Positions 14,059-22,403 of a stretch of 64,000 nucleotides of DNA are shown here, one piece after another (within the stretch, counting starts at the first letter, position 1; each line of letters starts with the position of its first letter). Origin of the DNA: Bacteroides_D sp963546395 (GTDB lineage Bacteria > Bacteroidota > Bacteroidia > Bacteroidales > CAJPTX01); contig CAUUMS010000010.1 of assembly GCA_963546395.1 (NCBI GenBank), positions 1 to 64,000 of the forward strand. Reading direction: 5' to 3'. The position numbers and the translations under genes are program-made. The notes under the pieces were generated by a model, which searched no databases, was not told the DNA's origin, and saw only the letters and a list, made by a program, of their open reading frames with translations.

Positions 14059-16854
14059 ATGAGTCATCGGTACGAGGTTGTAGGTGCTTATGCCGGTCTG
14101 GCGGGTGTTAGGGTGAACGTGTGGCATCGTAAGCATTGGCTGCTGTGGTTGCTGTTGGCCATCCTGCCATGCATCGGTGCGCAGGCGCAGGGGACGGATG
14201 GGGTGCCTCTCTATGGACGGCTGATGAATGCGGATGGGGTCTCGGTGCCGGGGGCTGTGGTGTTGCTGGTGCAGCCGCAGGACTCGAGCATCGTGTGCCA
14301 TGCAGTGACTGACACGGTGGGACGATTCGTGATGCATTGCCAGGCCTCGGGGACGTACTGGTTGCAGTCGCACGTGATGGGCTATTTGCCCGAGAGCCAG
14401 CATGTGCAGGTGCCGCGTAGCGAGCCGTTGGAGGTGCGCCTGAGGGAGGATCCTAAGGAGATAGAGGCGGTGCGCATCCAGGCCCGACGGCAGGGGGTGC
14501 GTGTGCTGGGCGACACGGTGAAGTACAATCTGAAGGCCTTCACCACGGGGGCTGAGAAGACGCTGGGCGAGCTGCTCTCCAGCTTACCCGGCATCAAGGT
14601 GGCCGAAGATGGCACGGTAACGGCCCAAGGGCAGCAGGTGGAGAAGATCCTGTTCAACGGTCGTGACCTGTACGGGAGCAATGTGGCATTGGCCACCAAG
14701 AATGTGTCAGCCGATGTGGCCGATAGCGTGAAGGTGGTGCATGGGTACAGCGAGTACAGCCTGCTGGATGGGTTTCAGAATCACGATAAGACGGTGATCG
14801 ATGTGGGGGTGAGCGAGAGCATGTGGGGCAAGATGAGTGGGGAGATCGAGGCGGGCGGCGGCTATAGGAGTGCCTATGAGGGGCGAGGGAATGCGATGTA
14901 CATGGGGAAAACATCGATGCTCTCGGCGGTGATAGCCGCTAATAACACAGGAGGGAAGACCTTCACGTACAACGATTACATAGCCCTACAAGGGGGGCTA
15001 CCCAAGGATGAGAATGGCTTGTACCGCATAGAGATACGCTCTGACGACTACCTGTACCGGCTCATCAATCCGCCCAAAGACACCTACGCGCAGCGCACGG
15101 AGATGGTGACGCTGAACTACACCTACAGTCGGGGTGAGAAGCTCAAGGTGCAGACGGCGGCTCTCTACTCGGGTGGGCTGAACAAGACAGAGCAATGGAC
15201 GACGCGTAAGTTTGCGAATGGGCCAGATATTTGGCAATCGCGCTACACGTCGAGCGAGTCGCACACGAGGATGAATGGGGGTGCGGGGGTGCTGAATGTG
15301 ACCTATCATCCCTCGGAGCGATTCCTGTGGCAGTACGGGACGATGGTGAAATACTCGCGGGTTCGCATGGGGTACAGCGAGCAGGAGTATTACCGCGGGG
15401 CGACCCATTGGTATCGATCCAACGGGTGGCAGCGGCCTGTCGAGTTGCAACAACGTTTTCTGGGTACGATGAAACTGGGCCGGTTTCAGCTGCAAGCGTC
15501 GCTGGGGCACGGGCTCAGCACGTCGCGATCGGATATGTACCAGGCGATGGATCGGGCACTCTACCCGTTTCGCATGACACCTAATTCGGACGGGTCATAC
15601 AGCCTTATGCGTCCGAAGACGACGCGTAGCAACACGCTCACGGCAGGGCTCACGGGGAAAGCTAAGCTCACGGAGAAGCAGTTCCTACAGCTGAGCGTGG
15701 GCGGGGAGTTCGATGCGTGGCAGATGGAGTCGCAGTGGTTGAATCATGGTGTGGTTCCACAGCTACTGCCGGGTTTGCCGGGTACGCTGGCAGATTTTGC
15801 CACGGTACATCGGTATGGTGGCAGCGCAGGGGTGAAATGGTGTAAGAATGCGGGGCTGGTGCAGTTCACCGTGGGCGTTGTGGGGCACTGGAAGCGTTGG
15901 AACGCAGGCATACATGGGGGGACGCAGCGCCGATATTTGGAGCCCGACCTGATGTTCAAGCTGTATTTCAGCCAGCTGCACCAGCTGTGGATCACGGTGG
16001 AGGGGGCTTCGGAGTCCACACGGAATGAGACGCTTTTTGCCTCGTACGATCCCTCAGGGTATCACGAGCTCTACTACAGCCAGGGACTAGAGTTCCCACT
16101 TACTAAGCGTACCAACATGACGGCCAGCTACATGTGGTATGCGCCCAATGGCGTGTGGAGCCTTTACTGCACGTTGAGCTGTGAGTTCGGCGACCGAATA
16201 GAGAAGGAGGTGCAGATGCATGGCCCCTACCAGCTACGTCGCCTGTGGGAGGTGACGTTACGCAGACCCCTGTGGACTTATATCTCGCTCGACAGGACGT
16301 TTTTCACGTTTTGGAATGCGAGTGCTAGCCTGAATATCCGGATGTTTGACGGAAGGGTTAGTCGTGTGGCGGGGAAGGAACTGTTCCACAGTGAGGATCA
16401 GATGTCGGCCTGGCTCTCGCTGAGGAGTACCTACAATGGCATGTTCAACGTGACGTTGCAGGGGAGTGGCACATACTACGACCATAATTACGGGGAGCGT
16501 TGGCGGGAGGAGCTGTACGAATGGCAGGTGAAGGGGGGCGTGGTCTTTAAGCATGGGCCCGTGCGGGCCACGGTGCAGAGCGGATGGCGGGTGAGTCCGT
16601 TTGGGCTTGTCGGCCCTAGCGATATCATCCTGGAGGGTGATGTGAGCTACAACTTCTGGAAGAATATGTCGCTGGTGCTAGTGGGGCACGATGTGCTCAA
16701 CATCGGCGTGCGAAACTGGGCGAGTATCCACTACAGCGACCTCTACCGAACGGAGACAACGTATCGTCGTTTGCCAGGGAATGTGCAGCTGAAGCTGCGC
16801 TGGAAATTCGGGGAGAGCAGGGGGAAGAACGGGGTTGATGTCAATGTCTTGTAG
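14059..16854 (+). CDS. TonB-receptor-like outer-membrane beta-barrel with regulatory plug
   Basis: A 931-residue precursor. A signal-like segment (about 26-45, ending GAQAQ) is followed by a carboxypeptidase-regulatory-like beta-sandwich (about 50-130), a plug domain (about 150-245, with LPGIKV and ILFNGRDLYG) and a long barrel rich in aromatic strands. This fits the outer-membrane beta-barrel family related to TonB-dependent receptors. No TonB box was recognised. The signal peptide would sit closer to the N-terminus if translation began at GTG 14113 or 14119. It follows a FecCD-type transporter, so metal or cofactor uptake is possible. Confidence 0.8.
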   Translation: MSHRYEVVGAYAGLAGVRVNVWHRKHWLLWLLLAILPCIGAQAQGTDGVPLYGRLMNADGVSVPGAVVLLVQPQDSSIVCHAVTDTVGRFVMHCQASGTYWLQSHVMGYLPESQHVQVPRSEPLEVRLREDPKEIEAVRIQARRQGVRVLGDTVKYNLKAFTTGAEKTLGELLSSLPGIKVAEDGTVTAQGQQVEKILFNGRDLYGSNVALATKNVSADVADSVKVVHGYSEYSLLDGFQNHDKTVIDVGVSESMWGKMSGEIEAGGGYRSAYEGRGNAMYMGKTSMLSAVIAANNTGGKTFTYNDYIALQGGLPKDENGLYRIEIRSDDYLYRLINPPKDTYAQRTEMVTLNYTYSRGEKLKVQTAALYSGGLNKTEQWTTRKFANGPDIWQSRYTSSESHTRMNGGAGVLNVTYHPSERFLWQYGTMVKYSRVRMGYSEQEYYRGATHWYRSNGWQRPVELQQRFLGTMKLGRFQLQASLGHGLSTSRSDMYQAMDRALYPFRMTPNSDGSYSLMRPKTTRSNTLTAGLTGKAKLTEKQFLQLSVGGEFDAWQMESQWLNHGVVPQLLPGLPGTLADFATVHRYGGSAGVKWCKNAGLVQFTVGVVGHWKRWNAGIHGGTQRRYLEPDLMFKLYFSQLHQLWITVEGASESTRNETLFASYDPSGYHELYYSQGLEFPLTKRTNMTASYMWYAPNGVWSLYCTLSCEFGDRIEKEVQMHGPYQLRRLWEVTLRRPLWTYISLDRTFFTFWNASASLNIRMFDGRVSRVAGKELFHSEDQMSAWLSLRSTYNGMFNVTLQGSGTYYDHNYGERWREELYEWQVKGGVVFKHGPVRATVQSGWRVSPFGLVGPSDIILEGDVSYNFWKNMSLVLVGHDVLNIGVRNWASIHYSDLYRTETTYRRLPGNVQLKLRWKFGESRGKNGVDVNVL

Positions 16855-16926
16855 GTGCCACGCTACGAGCATGAGGAGGCAGTGGTGCCATTAGCACGGC
16901 TCACGTGGGGGTACTGAAATCTCTCC

Positions 16927-16934
16927 TACCTTTG
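16927..16934 (+). promoter_or_regulatory. Bacteroidota -7 box at the rsmE start
   Basis: TACCTTTG ends 5 nt before the ATG at 16940. If transcription starts 4-6 nt after the box, as usual, the mRNA is leaderless or nearly so. Confidence 0.75.
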
Positions 16935-16939
16935 CCTCG

Positions 16940-17671
16940 ATGTATACGTTCTATCTGAATCCGCTGACGGCCGGTGAGGTTTGTCTTGGGCCTGATGAGT
17001 CGGCTCACTGCCTGCGAGTGCTGCGCATGCGCAGGGGGGATGAGGTACGCCTGATCGATGGGCATGGGCACTGGGCCCTGGGGAGTATTAGTCGCGCCGA
17101 TCGGGAATGCGTGTGGGTTGAGGTTGCCCAGGTGCAGACCATGGAGCCGGGTCTTGCGCAGGGGGTGTGGATTGCCGTGGCCCCCACCAAGAATATCGAT
17201 CGCGTGGAGTGGTTTGTCGAGAAGGCTGTGGAGGTGGGGGTCGGACGTATCACCCCGTTCGTGGCGAAATACGGCGAGCGGCGGCAGCTCCGGGTGGATC
17301 GCCTGGAACGTATAGCACTGGCTGCGGCTAAGCAGTCGCTCACCCCATTCCTGCCACGCTTGGATGCGCTCACGCCGTGGGAGGAGCTCGTGAAGGAGCT
17401 AGCGGACTTTCACGGCGAGCGATGGGTAGCCCACCTCGAGGGCGGGGAGAGTTACCTGGGATCCTTGCCCATGCCGTCCCCGGCGGTGGGTACGTGCGTG
17501 CTGATTGGCCCCGAGGGAGGTTTTGCCCCTGAGGAGATAGCGCAGCTGCGGGCTCTGGGGGTGCAGACGGTGCATCTGGGGGTGTCACGTTTACGGGTGG
17601 AGACGGCTGCTTTGGTGGCGTGCGTGCTGTGCGTGGCTCGTGGCTATGGGCAGGGTGCCGAGCTGCATTAG
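16940..17671 (+). CDS. rsmE: 16S rRNA (uracil1498-N3)-methyltransferase RsmE
   Basis: A 243-residue SPOUT methyltransferase. The family signatures are all present: an N-terminal PUA-like domain, KNIDRVEWFVEKAVEVG in the middle, LIGPEGGFAPEEI and the C-terminal LGVSRLRVETAAL knot. It methylates N3 of U1498 in 16S rRNA. The promoter box leaves essentially no 5' leader, fixing the start at this ATG. Confidence 0.95.
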   Translation: MYTFYLNPLTAGEVCLGPDESAHCLRVLRMRRGDEVRLIDGHGHWALGSISRADRECVWVEVAQVQTMEPGLAQGVWIAVAPTKNIDRVEWFVEKAVEVGVGRITPFVAKYGERRQLRVDRLERIALAAAKQSLTPFLPRLDALTPWEELVKELADFHGERWVAHLEGGESYLGSLPMPSPAVGTCVLIGPEGGFAPEEIAQLRALGVQTVHLGVSRLRVETAALVACVLCVARGYGQGAELH

Positions 17672-17775
17672 AGGCGTAGCTGGGTGATTGCTGTAAGAAT
17701 GCGTGGGGCAAGGGCTGCGGCATAGATTTCACCCCAGATGGCGGCTTATAGCGTTTTGCAATGCGCTATTATTAT

Positions 17776-17783
17776 TACCTTTG
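17776..17783 (+). promoter_or_regulatory. Bacteroidota -7 box for the SiaC-family gene
   Basis: TACCTTTG matches TAnnTTTG. The predicted start near 17788 leaves an unusually long leader of about 134 nt before the ATG at 17922. Confidence 0.65.
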
Positions 17784-17793
17784 GCCATCCGTT

Positions 17794-17847
17794 GTGCGCT
17801 TGCGGCACGGGTGGGATGACCTTTCTCGCACGGGTGGTATTGCGCAC
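17794..17847 (+). promoter_or_regulatory. Leader with direct repeats enclosed by a stem
   Basis: Inside the long leader, GCACGGGTGG occurs twice (17805-17814 and 17828-17837), 23 nt apart. The outer segments GTGCGC (17794-17799) and GCGCAC (17842-17847) can pair around them. It could be an RNA or protein binding site; no known riboswitch was recognised. Confidence 0.35.
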
Positions 17848-17921
17848 TGGCGGTTCTACGTTGGCATCAATGATGATGCCACGCAACCGTGCGGCAGTCT
17901 ATGGAACATGGAGCTAAGGGT

Positions 17922-18302
17922 ATGGCCCGTTACGAGTTGGTAGGCACCAATGAGAACCCGGCCATTGCCTTCGATGCACAGACAGGCATTCTCGAGATAG
18001 CCGGCAACTCGATGCCAGAGAATCCGCTGGCCGTGTATGCCCCGGCGATGGAGTGGCTGCGGAGTTACGTCTCGTCACCGGCACAACGTACGTCGGTGCG
18101 TTTTCGTTTGAAGTATTACAACACCTCTACCTCGAAGATCATCATTAACATTCTGGATCTGCTGGGGGAGGTTCGTCGCAGCGGCCATGAGATAGAGGTG
18201 TCATGGTATTTCACGCCGGGCGATGAGGATTTGGAGGAGGCTGGGTACGAGTTTTCGGAGAATTGTATAATCCCGTTCCGCGTCGTGCCCATTGGGGGCT
18301 AG
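17922..18302 (+). CDS. SiaC-family regulatory phosphoprotein (DUF1987)
   Basis: A 126-residue protein of the SiaC/DUF1987 family. It has the conserved MPENP near residue 31 and YYNTSTSK (65-72). Thr68 falls where Pseudomonas SiaC is phosphorylated by SiaB and dephosphorylated by SiaA, controlling a diguanylate cyclase. No SiaA phosphatase or SiaB kinase gene lies nearby, so the partners must be elsewhere or differ. I chose the ATG at 17922; ATG 17901 would add seven residues. The GH16-fold gene follows after 43 nt with no promoter box between, so the two are probably co-transcribed. Confidence 0.85.
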   Translation: MARYELVGTNENPAIAFDAQTGILEIAGNSMPENPLAVYAPAMEWLRSYVSSPAQRTSVRFRLKYYNTSTSKIIINILDLLGEVRRSGHEIEVSWYFTPGDEDLEEAGYEFSENCIIPFRVVPIGG

Positions 18303-18345
18303 CGATGCCAACATGTGGGATGCGGCTTAGTAACACCACTATACC

Positions 18346-19569
18346 ATGTCTGGACTTTCAACGTTTCGTCTGAGGTGGATGCGTTTTACGGGCGGGATGC
18401 CCAGCACAGAGAAGCTCGAGGCGCGTCGCGCGGCGCAGGATGCGCTGTACGAACGCTACGTGGCCTACAAGAACGGGCCGCAGTGGGCTCGCTTCCAGGA
18501 ACTCGAGGCACTAGAGCGCAGTGGTGAGCCCCAGCGTGTGGAGGCCGAGTATCGCCGCATGGTGTACGCCGGATCGCCCGAGGAGGCGAAGATGGACGAG
18601 TTCGAGCGGCTACGCAAGAGCGCGGCGGTGAGCAAGGTGCTGAAGGGAGGAGGGGATGTAAACCACCCGGAGTATCAGCGATTCCGTGCACTGGAGAAGG
18701 AGCTCAATAGCCCGGAGTTCTCCGAGCGGGTGGCTTTCCTGAAGGACAAGGATAAGTACCAGCACTCCGAGGTGGCGAAGGCGATGAATGAGCTGCGGGC
18801 CCTACGGACGAGCAGCGAGCTGAAATGGTTTCTGGCCACTGGCAAACGTGCAGACATACGGCGGCGCGAGTCGGAGGAGGTGATACTGTTCGACGATTTC
18901 GACGGCCGTCAGATGGATGCCAAGCTGTGGTCGCCCCGCTTCTTCTGGGCAGATGCGCTGGTGGGCCAATCGTTCTCGATGAGCACGGATCCGCAGTGCT
19001 ATACGGATGGTAAGAATGTGGCGTTGCGCAACAGCTGCCTGGTGATCGAGACGCGGCGTGAGCGGGCTGAGGGGGTTGTGTGGGATCGTGCGCTGGGATT
19101 CATGCCTAAGCGGTTCTCGTACACGAGTGGCTTGCTGAACACGGCGCAGGGTTTCCATTTCGAAGAGGGGCTGCTGGAGGCTAAGATTCGTTTTAAGGGT
19201 GACCCTGGCGTGGTGCATGCGCTCTACATGCGCACAGGGCAGCAGTGCCCGCAGATTGACGTGTTCCGCTCTTCGCCGAAGGGCGACACGCTGGAGGGAC
19301 GTTACACGGTGGCACCCGATGTGGTTCGTAGCAGCGAGGTGGGACGGTTGCCGTATAGCGATAAGTTCTTCATCCTCTCCCTGCGTAAGGAGCCGGGCCG
19401 CATGGTGTGGGCTATCAATGGGGTCACGTTCCATGAGGAGCGTCGTGACCTGCCTAACAGTCCATTGCATTTCGTGTTTGCGAGCACCATTCTGCCGGGT
19501 TACGAGCCGGCGGGAGTTAGCACGCTGGAGATCGACTGGGTTCGCTGCACGGTGCCCCGTCACGCGTAG
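18346..19569 (+). CDS. Cytoplasmic GH16-fold protein lacking catalytic glutamates
   Basis: A 407-residue protein with two parts. Residues about 20-170 are charged and helical, with two related segments of the type EFERLRKS / RFRALEKE, probably coiled coil. Residues about 180-405 resemble the GH16 laminarinase-type sandwich: it opens ILFDDFDG, and the active-site region reads CPQIDVFRSS. Active GH16 enzymes have E-[IL]-D-x-x-E there; here both glutamates are replaced (Gln and Arg). No signal peptide is visible. It may be a binding or scaffold protein rather than a hydrolase. An ATG 20 codons downstream (MPSTEKLE) is an alternative start. Confidence 0.7.
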   Translation: MSGLSTFRLRWMRFTGGMPSTEKLEARRAAQDALYERYVAYKNGPQWARFQELEALERSGEPQRVEAEYRRMVYAGSPEEAKMDEFERLRKSAAVSKVLKGGGDVNHPEYQRFRALEKELNSPEFSERVAFLKDKDKYQHSEVAKAMNELRALRTSSELKWFLATGKRADIRRRESEEVILFDDFDGRQMDAKLWSPRFFWADALVGQSFSMSTDPQCYTDGKNVALRNSCLVIETRRERAEGVVWDRALGFMPKRFSYTSGLLNTAQGFHFEEGLLEAKIRFKGDPGVVHALYMRTGQQCPQIDVFRSSPKGDTLEGRYTVAPDVVRSSEVGRLPYSDKFFILSLRKEPGRMVWAINGVTFHEERRDLPNSPLHFVFASTILPGYEPAGVSTLEIDWVRCTVPRHA

Positions 19570-19694
19570 TGTCTGGCGGATGGTGAGTCCGGCGGGGGCC
19601 TCATGGCCTGGGGATCTCTTTGGGGTGCATTGCCTGCATGCTCTCGCTGTGGGCTCAGAGGGGCGATGTGTATCCACCTTAAAACGCCGCGGGG

Positions 19695-20630
19695 ATGACT
19701 GAGGCGGTTGCCCGGAGCGGCAGAGGGTGTGGTGCGCATGACGACACAAATTCCACAGTGGTTGCCGTCTACGGATGGGGGGTGGAGCATGAGCATTTCG
19801 ATGCCTTGATTCACTTCTTTGAGGCGGTGTGCGCCGCAGGCTGGAAGGTGCAGATATACCGACCGCTGCTGGCGTGGTTGCATTCCCAGTTCGGCTACAC
19901 GCCAGAGTACCTGGCCGTATTCGGGGAGGGGGAGGCCCTGCTTCCCGAGGTGCGCTTCATGGTGAGCATCGGGGGTGATGGTACGTTCCTAGATTCGGCG
20001 CAGTACATCGCAGCCCAGGGGGTGCCAATCATAGGGGTCAACTTCGGGCATCTGGGATTCCTGACATCAGCGCAGACGAATGATGCGCAGCAGCTGGTGC
20101 AGGCATTGGTGGAGGGGAGGTACACGGTGGAGCGTCGCACCATGCTGGAGGTGCGGGTGGCGGGGGATGACGGGGGGCCCTACGTGTGCCTGAATGATAT
20201 CACGCTTCACAAGAGCGAGAAGTCGATGCTCGTGGTGAATGCGCACATCGATGGGCAGTTCCTGTGCTCGTACTGGTGTGATGGGCTGATTGCAAGCACG
20301 CCCACGGGATCCACGGCCTACAGCCTCAGCGTGGGGGGGCCCATCATTGTACCTTGTGCTAGCACGATTCTTTTATCGCCTATCGCACCGCACAACCTGA
20401 GCATGCGGCCGCTGGTGCTTTCCGATGCGTCGCGCATCCATCTCCGGGCGGTGAGCCGTGACCCTAGCATAGTGCTTGGGGTCGATGCACGTGTGTTCCA
20501 CTGCAATAGCCCGCTGGAGGTGACGATAGCCCGCTCGGCTTGCCAGGTGCAGGTGGTGCGTTTGCACCATGAGGATTTCTACACGGCCCTCCGTAAAAAG
20601 CTCAACTGGGGTGTGGGGGTGCGCAACTAG
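19695..20630 (+). CDS. nadK: NAD kinase
   Basis: A 311-residue NAD+ kinase with the diacylglycerol-kinase-like signature GGDGTF (93-98), GHLGFL, and the NAD-binding PTGSTAYSLSVGGPI. It phosphorylates NAD+ to NADP+ in the cytoplasm. The N-terminus before about residue 21 (VVAVYG) is not conserved and the true start could be slightly downstream. No promoter box was found; the preceding 125 nt hold no gene. It begins the cluster that continues with DUF6089, uppS and bamA. Confidence 0.94.
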   Translation: MTEAVARSGRGCGAHDDTNSTVVAVYGWGVEHEHFDALIHFFEAVCAAGWKVQIYRPLLAWLHSQFGYTPEYLAVFGEGEALLPEVRFMVSIGGDGTFLDSAQYIAAQGVPIIGVNFGHLGFLTSAQTNDAQQLVQALVEGRYTVERRTMLEVRVAGDDGGPYVCLNDITLHKSEKSMLVVNAHIDGQFLCSYWCDGLIASTPTGSTAYSLSVGGPIIVPCASTILLSPIAPHNLSMRPLVLSDASRIHLRAVSRDPSIVLGVDARVFHCNSPLEVTIARSACQVQVVRLHHEDFYTALRKKLNWGVGVRN

Positions 20631-20790
20631 GCACAATTTTTCTCCGTGCCTCACGTTAGGGGAATGAGGCGTAAGAACGATTATGCTTAGCTTTGCAATG
20701 GATGGGTTCGAGGTCTGTGGTGTGGCTTGCGGTGGTGTACGAGGGTGAGAGCGTGAGGAGGTAGATGACTGCCGTGGGTGCTCCACGTAG

Positions 20791-20798
20791 CATTTTTG
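20791..20798 (+). promoter_or_regulatory. Near-consensus -7 box before DUF6089 gene
   Basis: CATTTTTG differs from TAnnTTTG only at the first base and ends 3 nt before the ATG at 20802. If used, the transcript would be leaderless. Confidence 0.4.
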
Positions 20799-20801
20799 CC
20801 T

Positions 20802-21524
20802 ATGTGTCCTAGATATGGGATGGTATTTGCCCTGCTGACTGTGCTCTTGCTGAGCGTGGGCGGGGGGCTGCGTGCGCAGCGTGCAAATTCTAGTTGGGAC
20901 GCGGGCGCGGGCCTCAGCCTCATCGGCTACACGGGGGACTACAACCCGACGGCTCTGCCGATGACGTTCAGCGGGGCCGGGCAGCTTGTGCTCCGTTACA
21001 ATCTCACCCCGATGTATGCTCTCCGTGCTGAACTGAATGGGGGGGGCTACCGAGGCAAGTACATTGCACGGCGTACCTACCTGCCGATGCTGGGGCAGGA
21101 GCCGGCGTTGAAGTTTCACCGGCCATTCTTGTCGCTGGCAGTGAGCGTGGAGATACATCTGCTCCCGTTCCAGGTGGATGATTTCTCGGGCCGGCGTGAG
21201 AATCCGGATCCGATTACCCCGTACGTGACGGCGGGGATAGGTGGCACATACGTGTTCTCGCACGGCGGGGCACTGAGCATACCGATGGGGGCGGGCGTGA
21301 AATTTGCCCTGGGCGATAGGTTCACGCTCAGCCCGGAGGTGCGATTTGTGAAGTCGTTTTCGGATAAGCTCGACTCGTACAAGAATTGGCCGCTGGGCCG
21401 TGAGCGATCCTTTATCCACAACCAGGATTGGATGTCGATGCTCACGGTGACGCTCACGTACCGATTCTTGTTCCGTAGCGGGGGGTGCCCTGCGTATCAG
21501 CAGAATCCAGAGGTTTTTATGTAG
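20802..21524 (+). CDS. DUF6089-type outer-membrane beta-barrel
   Basis: About 240 residues: a signal peptide (hydrophobic FALLTVLLLSVGGG, cleavage near RAQ) and a small barrel with alternating strands, including GYTGDYNP and a C-terminus ending near TYRFLF. It matches the DUF6089 barrels found beside uppS and bamA in Bacteroidota. No function is established. I chose ATG 20802 because the likely promoter ends just before it; the longer frame from 20778 would overlap that box. It lies 9 nt upstream of uppS. Confidence 0.8.
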   Translation: MCPRYGMVFALLTVLLLSVGGGLRAQRANSSWDAGAGLSLIGYTGDYNPTALPMTFSGAGQLVLRYNLTPMYALRAELNGGGYRGKYIARRTYLPMLGQEPALKFHRPFLSLAVSVEIHLLPFQVDDFSGRRENPDPITPYVTAGIGGTYVFSHGGALSIPMGAGVKFALGDRFTLSPEVRFVKSFSDKLDSYKNWPLGRERSFIHNQDWMSMLTVTLTYRFLFRSGGCPAYQQNPEVFM

Positions 21525-21533
21525 GCTCGTGCC

Positions 21534-22292
21534 ATGCGGAAGATTGAGGGGATAAGGGTTCCGGCGCATGTGGCCATCATCATGGATGGCAATGGGCGCT
21601 GGGCCGAGCAGCGGGGAGCTGAACGCTCCGAGGGGCACAGGCATGGGATCCAACCGGTGCGGAGTGCTGTGGGCGCAGCCATTGAGGCGGGGGTGCGTTA
21701 CCTGACAATTTATGCCTTCAGCACGGAGAACTGGAGGCGCCCTGCAGCAGAAGTCTCCGCCCTGATGCAGCTGCTGATCCAGTCAATCGACCAGCATTTG
21801 CAGGAGCTGATCGAGCAGGGTGTGCGCCTGCTAACCATTGGCGACTTATCAAAGCTCCCACCCCTGGTGCAAGAGGCTATTGCTGAGGCGAAGCGGCTGA
21901 CTGCGCATGGTGACAAGCTTACGCTTACGGTGGCACTCAACTACGGGGCTCGTGATGAGATAGCGAATGCTGCCAGGTGTGTGGCGCAGCGTGCTGTGGC
22001 CGGTGAGGTGAGTTGCGACCAGATTGATGCAGAACTGTTGGCCCAGCATTTGGAGACAGCAATGCTGCCGGATCCCGATCTTCTGATACGCACGAGCGGT
22101 GAGAGCAGGCTGAGCAACTTCCTTCTGTGGCAGCTTGCGTATGCAGAGTTTGTCTTTATGCCGGTGTTGTGGCCCGATTTCACCAAGGAGCACTTTCAGT
22201 CGGCACTCGATGAGTATGCGGCGCGTAATCGCCGATTCGGGGGTGTTTCAACGGGGGGTGGTTTGGAGAAGGCAGATTTGGTGGATGGATAG
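21534..22292 (+). CDS. uppS: Isoprenyl transferase UppS
   Basis: A 252-residue cis-prenyltransferase that extends farnesyl diphosphate to undecaprenyl diphosphate, the lipid carrier for cell-wall synthesis. Signatures are MDGNGRWA (with the catalytic aspartate), AFSTENW and RTSGESRLSNFLLWQ near the C-terminus. It works upstream of UppP, whose gene begins at position 247. Start by ATG 9 nt after the DUF6089 stop indicates an operon. Confidence 0.96.
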   Translation: MRKIEGIRVPAHVAIIMDGNGRWAEQRGAERSEGHRHGIQPVRSAVGAAIEAGVRYLTIYAFSTENWRRPAAEVSALMQLLIQSIDQHLQELIEQGVRLLTIGDLSKLPPLVQEAIAEAKRLTAHGDKLTLTVALNYGARDEIANAARCVAQRAVAGEVSCDQIDAELLAQHLETAMLPDPDLLIRTSGESRLSNFLLWQLAYAEFVFMPVLWPDFTKEHFQSALDEYAARNRRFGGVSTGGGLEKADLVDG

Positions 22293-22333
22293 CCGCAGAT
22301 GGTGCCTAATTTTGCAAAGCCATCGATGTTGAA

Positions 22334-22341
22334 TACCTTTG
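22334..22341 (+). promoter_or_regulatory. Bacteroidota -7 box for bamA
   Basis: TACCTTTG matches TAnnTTTG. The predicted start near 22346 gives a leader of about 58 nt and rules out the longer bamA frame beginning at 22299. Confidence 0.65.
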
Positions 22342-22403
22342 GCAGCCGTTTTGGCTTGTGGTACGGGGATCCTATACAAAAGAAACGACTAGCGTTCGAT
22401 CTT

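Noticed and set aside
18346..19569. Active secreted glucanase
   Set aside because: No signal peptide is visible and both catalytic glutamates of the GH16 motif are replaced.
20373..21653. A 426-codon open frame on the minus strand across nadK, DUF6089 and uppS
   Set aside because: It is antisense to three well-supported genes, has no recognisable domain and is arginine/histidine/proline-rich as expected from a GC-rich shadow frame.
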